A DNA stretch of 64,000 nucleotides from Phymorhynchus buccinoides (Eukaryota > Mollusca > Gastropoda > Neogastropoda > Raphitomidae), in NCBI GenBank assembly GCA_017654935.2, contig CM065683.1, positions 4,227,089-4,291,088 on the forward strand. Reading direction: 5' to 3'. The notes under the pieces were generated by a model. It worked only from the letters and a program-made list of their open reading frames with translations, was not told where the DNA came from and searched no databases. This document shows, piece by piece, positions 10,361-23,492 of the stretch. A program made the position numbers and the translations under genes. Position 1 is the stretch's first letter. Every line of letters begins with the position of its first letter.

Positions 10361-13330
10361 TATAGTAAAGAAACGAGTATGTATTTGTGTTCAGTGCAAT
10401 GTTGATACATTTCCATACATATCAGTTAGTTTTATGCATACCCTGATGAACTGTTCTGATTAATTGCTTACCTGTGATCAGCTTTATGCCAATTTGATTT
10501 ATTCGAGGTCACGTGGACTTGTGGTCCTGGCTGAAAATATGCTGAGAGTGTGATTCAAATAATTGATTGTCTTGACACTGAATCACAAATGGTTTTATAC
10601 TGTTTGGAGTTAAATGCCTCTTGCCCCCTCAATTTCAATGTTATTGTTGTTGCTTGCTTGTTGTGCACATTTTGTATGCTATCATTTTCATTATCATGTT
10701 CTGTTCCAGTCTCTTATTACTTGTGGCAACCAGTATTGTATAATCTACTTGTGTTTGAGCGCCTTGTATAAGCTTTAAGCTTGTTGTGCTCGTTCTCATT
10801 TGTTTATGTTGCTGCTTTACTATGATGATTCTCAATAAAAATTTGTTTAACACTAAGACGACAGCAGCTGTAGTCCTCTGACTTCCCCTGTGTCGGCACC
10901 CACAGCTGGGAGCCTGTTCCCTGTAGACGGCAAATTTCAGCACATACTGACCTTGTTTTTTTATAGCCAAACAAATGCTGGGAATAAAGTGTTTGGCATC
11001 AAGAGCCAGAGCAAACACTGAACTGAACGGATATGGTAGAAATAAATCTGTTACCTGGTACTGTCTGTTGTTGCTTATACTCTGAAAAAAACAAGGGGGA
11101 TCAGAGTAAAAAAAAAGCAAGAACACTTTTTATAACACCAAACAAAAGGTAAAACGAGCCACAAATGCGTGATGCTTATTTTTTTTAGTCTTCTCTATCA
11201 TTATTTATAGCTTTGCTCATCCTATAACAGGATTTTGGACTATAGATGGGTTTCCTAGGTTGTCATGGAAAAGACAAGACCCGCATAACTCCCCGCCCCA
11301 CAATCTCACACACATGTAGCCTGGTGTTCTAGCGCTATGCACACACACAGAAACTTACTCATTTCGGTCATCAAAGCCCAGGCAATGTTCGTGCTTGTAA
11401 AGTGCTTTGAAAATCCGCTGGAATCCCCCATTCTGTGACAGAATGATCCGCCCTATCTAAAAATGTGCTATGCCTTATAAATTCTTTTCACTCGAGCACA
11501 AAGCCTGTGTTTGGAATCTCTGGCATTGAACACCCTAGGCAGGATGATAACGGTTCTCCACACACAACGTGCATTCCATCGCGTCCCACCAACGCGCTAG
11601 CTTTCACACTAGAGCCAGTACAAAGTCAACATGACCCTATCAAACACACAGGTGTTAGTTTCTCCTAGAGCGATCATGGACAACAAGAGATTTTTTTTTA
11701 TAGACCTGTCCAACCCCCTAACACGACTACAGAGGACTTCGGGTATTCAGGTCGGACAATACTTTGACTGGTCCTCTGAGGAATAGCACAGCCGTCGCAC
11801 TCTTACCCGACACGTCGTGAGAAGTTTGAAGCAAGCAATGTTCTGATTGTAGTCCTTGTCTTGTTCAAAACGGAATCTTGTCTGGCTGTGTCACAGCTAT
11901 TCCTACACAATAGAAACTTTTGGTTTGTTCACATACGTACTTTTTATTTGGGCAGACCATATGACCTTGGTGCCATGCAGACGAAGACGTCCTCTGCCAC
12001 ACTGTGTGAGAAGGGATAATGCGATTATTCCTGTCTGTTTGTTCTACTTTGTTGTTGCTTTCGGTAACCTGGCTAACGAAGACTGGGAGTTTGCAGTCCC
12101 AATAAGAAGACTTGAAGTAATGTGGTACATTTGCATGAGCTTGGGACGAGAACATTACGTGTGAGACCGTTTTGGATTACCCCGCCACGTGTGCAGCCAC
12201 ATCATGACTTTGGAGAATGATGCATACTAGGAGCTTGTCATGGCACAAATACTTTTCCATGCATAACTATGCAGAGCATAACATTTTAATGTAGCCTTGG
12301 TGTTCTAGCCTATGTCAATTGTGTCAAACTTCATCATTTCTGGTCACAAAAGCCCAGGCAATATCTGCTTTAACTTTGAAAATCCTGTTTTCATCATGAC
12401 TTGTCTGTGACAGAATAATATAATAATAAACGGACACTTATGATAGCGCTTTTTTATCGAGCACAAAGCGCTTTGCAAATTTAGTCTGAGTACAGACACA
12501 CACACACGTACGTGCACGCAGGTGAGGCAATGTCTGCTTGCATAAAGATATATTTGTACAAACACAGACCACACACACATTTTCATCAAACACACAGAAA
12601 ACACATTCTCACTAAACACGCACACACACTTACATAAACATACACTTGTTCAAACATACACTCACTCCTCCACACACCCCTCTGATATTGGTCCTTCTCA
12701 GTGTCTTGTTGCCAAAGGTTTGACATGTGTGCTTGCTTGCATGCATGGGCGTGTGAGTGTGTGCGCGCGCGCACTAGCGCGTGTGTGCTGTTTTAAGGCA
12801 GGATTAAAAGGTGTTTGTATAAGTAATTTGATATTCAATTTTGTCCCTATTTATGTTAATGCAATATTGTGTTGATGCTCATTTGTCTGCACGCGTGCTT
12901 ATTAGATGTGTTGTTGTTGATGGTGGTGGTGGTGATGGTGTTTGTGGGGGGGGGGGGGGGGGGGGGGGGGGTGCGCGCACGCATGCGTGCATATTATTGT
13001 GTGAAGGAAAGATTAGGTTTTGATGTTTAAATTATTTCTTTAATTCATATTTATGTACTAATGTGTTGATCCTTAGTTTGTCTGCCTGTGATTGAAGATA
13101 CATTGCCTATACTTGATGATTATATGTGTTTATGCCTACGGATGAACTGTATTAATGCCAGTATTTATTGTAGTTTTTATGTATTACTTTAGTGACCCTT
13201 ATTTATGTATCTTATTTTAATCATTTGTAAAGCACAAAGAGCTCCAGTTTAACTGAGAGGTGTTGCGCTATATAAAAAACAAATATTATTATTATGTATC
13301 TGTATTTTGTCCAGAATGTGTTAAATTGTG
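10361..13330. other. Intergenic stretch without supported genes
   Basis: It holds anonymous AT-rich DNA, a dispersed repeat (about 12140-12330, related to 885-1600), CA/TG runs (12500-12790) and a 26-base G run (12946-12971). A repeat tail GCGCTATATAAAA followed by ATT units lies near 13265-13300. The longest ORFs (for example 10641-11126 on -) have no recognisable domain. Confidence 0.5.
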
Positions 13331-14035
13331 CCTAAAAGTCTTTTAAAAGTGATTTGTGGTTGTTTAAATGCAGTGCTACAGACAGAGTTGTGATCATGAA
13401 AATAATATTTATCATTTTTGTTTAATTCTTTGTTGCATCATGAATTCGAGGTTGTGAGCATGGTCACACACCAAATGGAAAAAAACAAGCAGTCTTCGCA
13501 ATAGACGATTTTCGGGAAAAAACGAGGGGAGAGTATTTCGTGAAAATTATTACCATGATCAAGGCGGACAAACCATAGCAACCATGGTGTCGAAGCTTGA
13601 AACCGCAGGATGCGATGCGAGTCAGTGACTTGCAAATATTTTTGAGAAAAACGATGTGTGTATGCATGCATGAGCTTATATGAAAATCGAAAGTGTATTT
13701 GTATGTATACCAAGAATGTGTGTGTGTTTGGGGGGGGGGGGGGGGGGGGGGGATATGTGAGTGTATGTGCATGCATACATGACTTTTTTGCATTTTAAAC
13801 TGCAACTAGACACATATCCATTCAAACACGTAAAGAAACTACGAAAGTTTGACACAATGCACAGAAAACCGAGGAAAAAAAGCAAGCACAGATTTAATAA
13901 TTTTATTAAAACAAAACATCTGTAACCACAACCATGATACACAATTCACAACCAGAGTTTTCAACCATCTGTCTCTCTTTTCCAAACAATAAGGACAGAA
14001 ATAAATGCAGTACACTCTCAATTGACATCATCCAG
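13330..14035. repeat. Inverted duplication, left copy (part 1)
   Basis: It matches the reverse complement of about 45000-46765, for example CGAAGCTTGAAACC, CAAGGCGGACAAACCATAGC and the end CAACCATCTGTCTCTCTTTT. It contains a 23-base G run at 13730-13752; the right copy has a C run at the equivalent place. Confidence 0.75.
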
Positions 14036-14700
14036 GTTAGTTAGTTAGTCTGTTATAGTCCCGTCAACAGCTATGCTTATCTCAGGACTGTCACCACATA
14101 CAAATCTACCACGTATAGCAAAACACAAATCCAAGAATCTTAACAACATACAAAACCTGAAAACAAAATGTAGTACAATTCATAACATGACACTTCCATC
14201 ATTATACCCTATAGCACATAAGTCCACACAGTGCTGGAAACGTGGAGCCACGCTACTCTCATTTATCGGATCCAGGTTAAAAAACACAGTAAAAAAGGAT
14301 AACAAATACATACTAGTAAGCTAAAATACATAAAAAAGGCTATATAAGCTAATATGCACTGCAGAATGGACAACAGGTGCTCACTCAAGTGCGCAATTAT
14401 CACGTATGGATGCCAGACAGTGTACAATAAAAAAACAAACTGGCATGTCATAAATTGTAAAAAGGAAAAACGTGGAAGGGTTTTATAGAAAAAATGCAGG
14501 AGAATGGACCAATAAGGCAGAAAAAAGTAGACGCCAGAAAGCAAAAAGAAGAGAAAAGGCAGAGTCAAAGAGAGTGACAGAGTAGGGGAAGTTACTAGCA
14601 TAGAACTTCCAGAAGAAGGGGAAACTATTTCTGCTGAAAGACCCCCCCGGTATCCCCACGGGAGGGCCCTAACCACATAAGCCAGCCTAAGCCGTTGCCC
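14035..14700. repeat. ~640-bp dispersed repeat, copy 2, inserted in the inverted duplication
   Basis: It is colinear with 6155-6795. It interrupts the older duplicated segment, because flanking sequence on both sides is contiguous in the other copy (about 44970-45010). Confidence 0.7.
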
Positions 14701-14767
14701 GCCTCCTACGACGAGGACGTGTAGGTTTTTAAAATTTTTGTATAACATCTCTACATAACAAAAGGTA

Positions 14768-17007
14768 TATGTCACGGGAAATATTGGAATCCGGGAAAAT
14801 TCCGAATGTCCAGAGATTGGGACAATTCGGAATCTTCCCGGGAAAATTCGGAATTCTGATATTTCCCGGATTGGTCTCGGTAAAATTCGGAATTCAGAAT
14901 TTTCCCAAGCTTACAACAAAGTTAAATGAATTGTGTGTGAGAGAGAGAAACTTGAAACCTGAAATGTTTAATGAGGATGAACTGAATAAGCATAACATCA
15001 TCAAGAATGACGATAGGAATATTAATAAACAAAAGTAATAAAATCTATAATGATAATAGATTATATCCATATCTACCGCCCAATACCCACCCACCCCCTC
15101 CTTCCCATAACCTCCTCCCCACCCCTCCCTTCCAAACACCCCAATGTATACCATTGCTTATTTTGCATTCCTCTTAGTCCCAGTGTGTGGTTGTGTGTGA
15201 GAGAGGGAGAGAGAGAGTGTGTGTATGTGTTTGTGTGTGCATGTGAGAGGGGTTTGTTGCACTTGTCTTTGACCACATGCGCAGGTTTTTTTCTCCCAGA
15301 GAGTTTTTTTTTCCCCCCTTAATCCTTTAAATTTGTTTACATTTTTCATGTCTTAGACAAGTGTGTCTGACTAGGGGGGTTTTTCTCGGAGAACTTCCGT
15401 TTTCCCCCTCACCCCTCGGTGCCAGGGTGGGGCAACCCACTTTGGGGTCAGACATGGGTTTGATGCGCTAGGCGGCGAACCCCCCCTCTATTTCTATTTC
15501 CATCTCCCCCTCCTTCTCTCTCTGTCTTTTTCAATTGAAATGTAATGTCAGCTTTTGCTACATGTGTTCACTTTAGCACGAGATTTGTTCTCTTCACCAA
15601 ACCTCCCCCTCCCCACCCCTTAAACACAACTGACCCTTGTTTCCAACTTCTACCATCTATGATTGCGTACTCACTGTCCCCAACCTCTCTCACTTCAATT
15701 CCCCCCCCCCCCCCCCCCCCCCCTTGATTTGTGTTCACAGCCTTGCTCTTTGGTTTCAACTTTGTTGTATCATTTACACGTTGGACTGTAGAGGGGAAGT
15801 ATTGTTTTTATTTTGATCTTGATGGTTTTTTGCTCCTTCTGTTACCTGCTTTTTGCTCCTTTTGCTATATTTGATGTTTGCTGTTTAATTGTTTGTCTGT
15901 GTTGATAAAGGCGCATTCGCCGAAATATCCAGTAGTTTTGTTTTGTCTCTTGTGAATAAAATAACGTCACTTTGCACTTGTGTAGGTGTTTGTTTGTTGT
16001 ATGTTGCAGTCTGTTTCAGGTTTTTATTTTTATTTTATTTTATATAATGATAATGATAATAAACAGCAATATCCAAATGATTCATAATGCCATATGTAAC
16101 AGTCAAATATAACAAAATCCAGGCAATACAAAACATAAATCAGAACACGTGTTGATAAAGATCAGCTTACATCCAACCATACGCACATACGCTCGTACAA
16201 ACACAAGTACTCACACATGCACGCGCGCGTGCACGCACGCGCACACACACAAGTCACGTTCTGTCGCATTGCTATGAACTATTGCCATCTGATAGACGGT
16301 TCCGCACTATTCGTTGTAGAACAATTAGAAATTCAGCTAGTTTTGTCCCTAAGTCAGTCGAACTTCTGAACAAGATCTCTGCTAAGACCAAATAATTAGG
16401 AATGATATATTAGCTTAGGCCTAGAGGTATTATTTGGTCAATCTGTACAGTAGTGTGTGTATCTGTATGTGTGTGTATGCGAGTGTGTGAGCGTGCGTGC
16501 GTGTGTGTATGTCTGTCCGTATGTTTCAATGCCTGTGTGTGTATGTGTGTGTGAGAGAGAGAGACAGAGAGAGAGAAGAGGGAGGTGCATGAAATGTTGG
16601 GAACGGGAAGGGACCCAAAATATGTGAAAGCTTGGGGTGACTTGGAGAGGATGGGGGTTTGGGGTAGGGTGGGGGTGAACAAATGAATGCGATAATAGAA
16701 ATGGTGGGAAAGAGGGCAGTTCTTAATGTTTTGATAGTAGCTTGTATCGACCCTACTTATGTTCAATGTTTTTGCGAAGCATGATTTGTCATTCATTTTT
16801 CCTTAGTTTTGTTTCCATTTTTCATGCATGCAAATGTGTTTCTTTGATTGTATTGTGCTTGTACGAGACCACACTGTAATTTCACCTAACGTGATAATAA
16901 AGTATTTTTGACTTGACTGACTTTGACTTGACACACACACACACGACCTAGAACTATGAGTGAGAGAAAAATATAGACAGACAGGCAGAGAGAGAGAGAG
17001 GGGGGGT

Positions 17008-17046
<39 letters not shown>

Positions 17047-17846
17047 TTTTATTGTCTCGTAGTGTGAAGCGAAGCAACACGACATTGTAATTCATATTCA
17101 TACATATGAACCGGTGAGACAGACAGGCAGCGAGGTAGATGAAGAGATGTGCCCTCGCACAATTTTAGTGTCCTCTCCTTTTTGTTGTCAAATTAAACAT
17201 TTCGCAAAACATTATGGAACACCCGCAAAGAACGTTTTGTCATGGAAAGGTATCGTTAGAATCTGATATAAATTGATACACTGTAGTAATTTACCAATAA
17301 AACCTTTCATTCTTAGCTATATTTGATGTGGAATATTCGACATATAAGATACGAATCCATAATTAGGTATGCTTGTGCACGAGTTCCTAATATATTTGTG
17401 CTAAGTGCATTGTGATCACTACAAAATAATTTGGACTCTACATTTTTGTTTTCATTAAAAACTCGAAACCTGTTCTGGAAACGTAGTGGATTGTTATGGG
17501 CTAACACTAGATGTGTGAAATCTTTAAAAAAAACTCTGCTTCTCCGCCTATCAGCATGCCTCACTCTTCCCCTCTCCCTTCCCTGTCTCTCTCCGTCTTT
17601 CTCTGTCTGTCTGTCCTGTCTCTCTCTTTGTGTGATTTATTTCGTTTTCTATGGCATGCAGCTACTTGCTTGGGAAAATTCGGAATCTTCCCGGGAAAAT
17701 TCCGAATTTTCCCAAGGCTGGGAAGATTCGGAATCTTCCCGGGGAAATTCGGAATCTTCCCAGCCTTGGGGAAATTCGGAATCTTCCTGGGAAAAATCGG
17801 AATTCTGATTTTTCCTGGGAAGATTCCAAATTTTCCCGTGACATAT
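14768..17846. mobile_element. ~3.1-kb inverted-repeat element with GGGAAATTCGGAA subterminal repeats
   Basis: Ends are nearly perfect inverted repeats around GTATATGTCACGGGAAA and its complement. Just inside both ends are clusters of a ~21-bp motif (GGGAAAATTCGGAATCTTCC), at 14768-14910 and 17670-17845. The flanks match a contiguous sequence at about 44930-44975 (reverse complement), showing the empty site. The interior holds microsatellites, a C run (15701-15723) and no transposase that I can see, so it is likely non-autonomous. Confidence 0.7.
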
Positions 17847-18000
17847 ACATACATAATCGATCAAGTCATATCAAAATATGTTTTGTTAATTCATTTTCAT
17901 GAAATTGAGCTGTGGGTTATTTCTGGTTGACATATTTCAAAAATGGTTAGCAATAACACATCCCCCCCCCCCCCCCCCCTTATCCCCTTGCTTTCAAAGT
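17847..18000. repeat. Inverted duplication, left copy (part 2)
   Basis: It matches the reverse complement of about 44808-44960 (for example GAGCTGTGGGTTATTTCTGG). It carries an 18-base C run at 17962-17979. Confidence 0.75.
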
Positions 18001-18164
18001 ACCGTGGAACCTCCCTTATAAGACCTCCCATTATAAGACTCCCTCCCACATAAGACCTACTTCTCTGAGACATTGCCCTTCTTTGTAAGTATTAAAATTA
18101 CCTCCCTTATAAGACCTCATTTTGGATTATTTTTGAATGTCTTATAAGGGAGGTTCCACTGTAG
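18000..18164. mobile_element. Tc1/mariner-like MITE (GTGGAACCTCCCTTATAAGAC), copy
   Basis: Inverted ends are TACCGTGGAACCTCCCTTAT and its mirror AAGGGAGGTTCCACTGTA, bounded by TA. Relatives occur at 23860-24350, 30315-30479, 34851-35039, 42261-42760 and 49700-49782. Confidence 0.75.
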
Positions 18165-18300
18165 TACATTTATATAGCACTATACCTCAAATAATCCCAA
18201 AGCGCTTTACAATCAATTATTCATCAACAAGTAGATAACAAACATATTATTTAAGAATGACACAAACCAGCAACAACGCATACAAAGCAACTCTCTATCA

Positions 18301-18713
18301 CACACACACACTTATCGATACCGACTCATTATTCATCTTTGGTTTAAACAAATCTTTATTTATTTGAAAACGATCAAACAGAAAGACAATTAGAGCAACA
18401 ACAAGCTCAAAGCTTATACCGTGCTCCTTAAATTAACGTCATAATTGCACAATTGATTGAGCAGATGGAGACTTTCATTCAGTAAGCCATAGCAACTGAG
18501 TTGCATGGACTGACCACAATCGTACACCAACACACATACACAAACGTTAGAGGATACACATACAAATACACTCGCACACAACGTACGCACGCATACAGAC
18601 ACACACATACACATGCGTGTACACATAACCCACGAAACCAAAACACACACACGCACGCATATACGCACACATGCATGCTCACACACATACACAACACACA
18701 CACAAAGCTTTAA
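18301..18713. repeat. CA-rich microsatellite region
   Basis: Interrupted CA/CACG runs (18301-18313 and 18527-18705). ORFs across it on both strands are artefacts. Confidence 0.7.
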
Positions 18714-18834
18714 ACGTTCCTAAACGTCCAGCTCCCCCTATGGAGGCATGAGGCATCCACCCACTGCCCCACTCCGCTATAAACAATTTCTAGCCCAGCC
18801 CAGAATAGCAGGAAGTGATAGTCGGACAAAACTA

Positions 18835-19255
18835 TACAAGACTTGACCTAGGACGCTCAAATTTTGCATGCGGATAGGTACTAAAGATATCAAGGTCAGG
18901 TTCAAAAATAAAGGTCAACGGTCAAGGTCACTGGCACCGAAAATGCTGCCGAGCACCTGGCACGATTTCGATTGAACGGAGGGACCTAGGACACTCAAAG
19001 TTTGCAAGCGGATAGGTACTAAGAATATCTCGACCAAATTAAAAAATGGTCAAAGGTCAAGGTCACTGGAGTCCAAAATGCTGCCGAGCACCTGGCACAA
19101 TAACGTTTCAACGCAGGGACCTAGGACACTCAAATTTTGCTTGCGGAAAGGTACTAAGGATATCTAGACCAAGTTCTAAAATCAAGGTCAAAGGTCAAGG
19201 TCACTGGACCCAAAAATGCAGCCGCGCGGCTGGTGGTCTAGCGTCTTAACGCTCT
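18835..19255. repeat. ~125-bp tandem repeat, about 3.5 units
   Basis: Units share GGACCTAGGACACTCAAATT, 'gataggtacta' and 'aaaggtcaaggtcactgg'. A single related unit lies at about 39718-39895. No coding capacity. Confidence 0.8.
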
Positions 19256-19313
19256 AGTTTTGTTTATAAAGCTGCACATATTTCTTCACCAGGGTCAGTC
19301 TGCAGAGAATGTG

Positions 19314-19523
19314 TCACTGTGGTCCGGCTCTCCCATGAGTTTCCTTGCTCTTTCCCTTATCAGGGTTGTCGGCGGAGGTCTGGTCAGTGGTGTTGTCGGC
19401 AGAGGACTGGTCAGTGGTGTTGTCGGCAGAGGACTGGTCAGTGGTGTTGTCGGCGGTGGCCTTCGCACGGTGGGTGTCTCCGCTGCTCAGCTTCATCTGC
19501 TTCGGCACCATGTCTGAAATCAC
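19314..19523 (-). CDS. RBM48: RBM48 terminal exon with 9-residue repeats
   Basis: It starts after TTGTCAG with GTG (Val) and ends TGA at 19314-19316. VISDMVPKQMK continues the conserved C-terminal helix of the family. It is followed by three and a half 27-bp repeats encoding ADNTTDQSS-like units and a basic tail. Confidence 0.82.
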   Translation of the reverse strand: MISDMVPKQMKLSSGDTHRAKATADNTTDQSSADNTTDQSSADNTTDQTSADNPDKGKSKETHGRAGPQ

Positions 19524-20694
19524 CTGACAACACAGCGCACCATAGATGGTATCAGACAGGACATAATTACCATAAAATGCGGACTATAAGCCGCTACTTT
19601 TTTCCTTAACTTTGGCCGATGCGGCTTATATACTGATGCGGCTTGTTTGTGGATTTTTCCAATTTCATATTTATTAGTATGATGGAATCTGTTTCCTTCC
19701 ACATTATCCATGTAATCCATTATCCTTCCACATTATCCACATTATATGTTTTATCTTCATTGCAGCTCAAAACTGGTTTTGACACTTAAAAGATTAATAG
19801 AAAGTGTCTCAGAGCATTAAATAGTCATGTTGCAGAAGCAGAATTTCTATTTTTGTGTTGTTTTCAGCTCATGTATCGATTTTTTTGTGCTAAGGTAGAC
19901 AGAATCTACTGCTCTTTTCTTCAACTTTGTCAACTTTTTTGTTTGAGTAATTTCCCTGCGGCTTATAAACTGCTGCGGCTTATGTGTGAACAAATAGTCA
20001 ATATTCTGTCAATTTAAGGGATGCGGCTTATATACAGGTGCGCCTTATGTGTGGACAAATAGTCAATATTCTGTCAATTTAAGGGATGCGGCTTATATAC
20101 AGGTGCGCCTTATGTGTGGACAAATAGTCAATATTCTGTCAATTTAAGGGATGCGGCTTATATACAGGTGCGCCTTATGTGTGGACAAACACTCAATATT
20201 CTGTCAGTTTGAGGGATGCGGCTTATATACAGGTATGCCTTATAGTCCAGTGTTTACGGTATAAAAGTGACCGAAACAAAGTCCTTTTGTGTTCCCAAGT
20301 CATAAATACTCATATTTATATCTTCAGAGCAGTCTTGAGGGCAAAGTTCGCAATAACCAAAACAAACAAAAGGCAAAAAATGGACCCAAAAACCCCCCAA
20401 AACCACTGAAAGAAATTCACAACGACGGTTGACTGAAACAGGAAATCTATACATAAACAATATAAAACAAACATACAAAAGATGCACACAGAAAAAACAA
20501 CCACCAAAGAAACAAAAAACAAAACATGAGCGAAGGAATAGATCGGGAGAAGAAACTCGAGCTCTCTTGATGTATGTACTGTAGGTGTGCGTGCGTGTGT
20601 GTGTGCGTGTGCATACATGCATGCACTGTGTCTATGTTGTATGAATGAGTGCAGGTTTGAGACAATCTTTAACTTTAAAGTTTGAGAAAACAAG

Positions 20695-20740
<46 letters not shown>

Positions 20741-23439
20741 TTGATGCTTTATTCAACAGATTGTATCATGTATTGTGTTCTTGGGTGGGGTGAGTGGTGG
20801 TGATGATGACGACGACGACGACGAAGAAGAATAGGGTGTGTGTGTGTGCGTGCGTGTGTGTGTGCATGCATCTGTGTGTGTGTATGTGTGTTGGAGGGGG
20901 GGGGGGGGGGTATGTGTATGCGTATTTGCATGTGTGAGCGATTATTTGTTTTGTTGAATTTCTTGCTTTTAATGTTTTTTGTGTTAAGCGCATAGAGCTC
21001 CACATTTGGTGGAGGAGTGCGCTATATAAATGATTCACTATTATTATTATTAATAAGAATGCTTTCCATCAGCAAAACTAAAAAAGAGACGTGTACACAC
21101 GGACACCTACCTTCGACAGACGTTTCCTGATGGCCCGGACAGACGCCACAACCGACGCTTCCACTGTGGGCTCCACCAGAGGGCGCTCGCCCAAAAGCCG
21201 CTCTCTCTCCTCAGGGTCCGACGGGAGTGACGGCCCCTGGTCCTCCCCGAGACGAAACGCTTCTCTGCGGATTTCTCGGTTCACCTCCTGTTCTTTCTGT
21301 TTGGTGGCACTGACTTTGGAGGGTGCGGCTGTTCCTTCGGATTTGCCCATCGTTTTCTCTTGGATTTGCCTAGGGACAAATTTGGGCGGGGGGCCTTTGG
21401 GTTTGTACTGTTTGACAACGACGGGACCTTTACTACCTGGAACTGCGGCAGGTAGTTTGGAAGTTAACGTGGAAACTACCATGCTTGGAGCGTTACGAGA
21501 AGAAACGCTCTGTGCTGTCGTGGTACGTTTGAAACCGTCTTCACGGAGTGTTGCGTCCGTGACCGCTGGCGGAACATACGAGTTATCTTCCCTTGCCTCA
21601 TCCTGCCCCTTCACCTCTCCATCCTTCGGAGGCAGTCGGGCATCGTATCCCGGGGGGAAGCTAGCGTTGGCGGACGGCACCCAGGCAAAGCCGTAATCGT
21701 TTCTGGTGAAGTGCGGCGTCCTGTGATACCTGGCATGGAAACTGACACCGGGCACGGGCGGGGGAGGAAGTAGGAACGTCACATTCTCTGTCGCTGCGTC
21801 AGTCCTCTCACTTTCTTGGCTCTGCTCGTTCGAACGCGCCGCGTCACGGCTTGGAGAGACAGTGTTCGGCTCGTGGGAGAAGAATCTGTTCCCTTCTTTT
21901 TCATGTGCACCGTGGCTAGCAGGAACCTGACGAAAGTTGGATGGGAAGTTGGAAGCGGTTGTGTTACGCAGGTGCGATGCTTGTGACAATGTGGGTGGTG
22001 GTGGGTGTGTTGGAGGTGGTGGTGGTGGTGGTGGGGTGAACGGATGAAGGTGGAGGAGGAGGAGGAGGAAGAGCCAGAGTTTGTTGAGGCGTTGTCAAAC
22101 TCGGAGAACCATCGTTAGAAGTCGCGGGCAGTTTGGTGGACGTCTGAGCAGCGTTGGTGGACTTGGATTCCATTTCTGTAAGAGTAGTAAACAAACAAAC
22201 AAAATAATAAGAGTAGCCAGACTCGTGTGTGGTCAACAAGGGATTGAAATTTGTGAAGTTGTGAACGCCGTGGCCGGTTGGTTAGAGTAGCCACTCGTAA
22301 TCCAACAGGTTTGCGGGTGCGGTGGGTTCGAACCCGGCTGGTCACGGTGTTGTATCCTTGGGAAAGATACTTTACTCCTATTTCCTGGTCCTTCGGATGA
22401 GACCTAAAACCGAGGTCCCGTGTGCGAATGCACGCACAAGATCTTGCACGCACGTTAAAGCCCATTCCACTATTCGGTAGGAGTAGTCCGTGTGTGCCGG
22501 TGGAATGGATGACACGAACTCACAAAGCATGCATCCTGTGCGCCAATAGCAGTCTAAACGAAGACTTTGGGCGTGGGACAGGATAAACATCCCTAATTAG
22601 AAGAAGAAGAACTTGCAAGCTTAAACGCATAGATCTAGATGTTCATACTTATGTACTTGTGCATTAAGCATTAAAATTTATGAAGCTGTGAAGCACCAAT
22701 AATTGTTACAAGCATGCATAAGGTTAAAGTGACTTACCCAGTTTCCTGACTTTGGCGGCAATGACTTTTCGGCGATCCTGAAGCTTCTCTCGTGTCTCTT
22801 TCACCGTTTCATATTCTGGAGCGTAGCAGATGTGCAGACTGCCTCCAAAAAAGGAGTAGTCATCCAGCTTCTTCTTGGCAAACCTGGTTTGAAAAAGAGA
22901 GAGAGATGAGTAAGTGTGTGTGTGCAGGGGTGCAACTACACAAAATAAAAAACCCTGAAAGGTCGGGGTCCAGGGGTAACGTCCCCCTGCAGCTGAAGAT
23001 AAAAATGATTTATGAAGGTATTTTAGTTTGCTTTTTCCACAATTTATACAAATGCTTATTTTATTAATGTTTAAAGTGTTTGAAAAATACAGTAGACACA
23101 CAAAGATCTTGTTTGGCAAATTTAAACCAAAAAATTCCTTTTCTGGTAAAATTCAAAAACAGGAAATCCTTGTATACGAGGATAAGTTGCACCCATGTGT
23201 GTGTGTGTGACTCTGTGAGTCTGTATGTGTTGTGTGTGTGTGAATATGAAAGAGAACGAAGAGAGTGTGTATGTGTGTGGTATAATAATATGTGTGCGAG
23301 TGCATCATTCAATCTATATTTATATATGTGTGATATGTATTCTTTGATGAGCCAATTGCTCGCATGTGTACAACTATGAGTCATAGTATGACACTGACAG
23401 TGGATGCTAGTTTATGAATGCCAGAGGGATGAGAGAGAG

Positions 23440-23492
<53 letters not shown>

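Noticed and set aside
10641..11126. 161-codon ORF on the - strand
   Set aside because: AT-rich composition, no domain and no neighbouring exons.
21091..21696. 201-codon ORF on the + strand
   Set aside because: It is antisense to RBM48 exon 4, which has the conserved motifs and splice sites.
22263..22340. Possible tRNA gene
   Set aside because: A and B boxes are present but the cloverleaf is imperfect and the sequence continues into a SINE body shared with two other copies.
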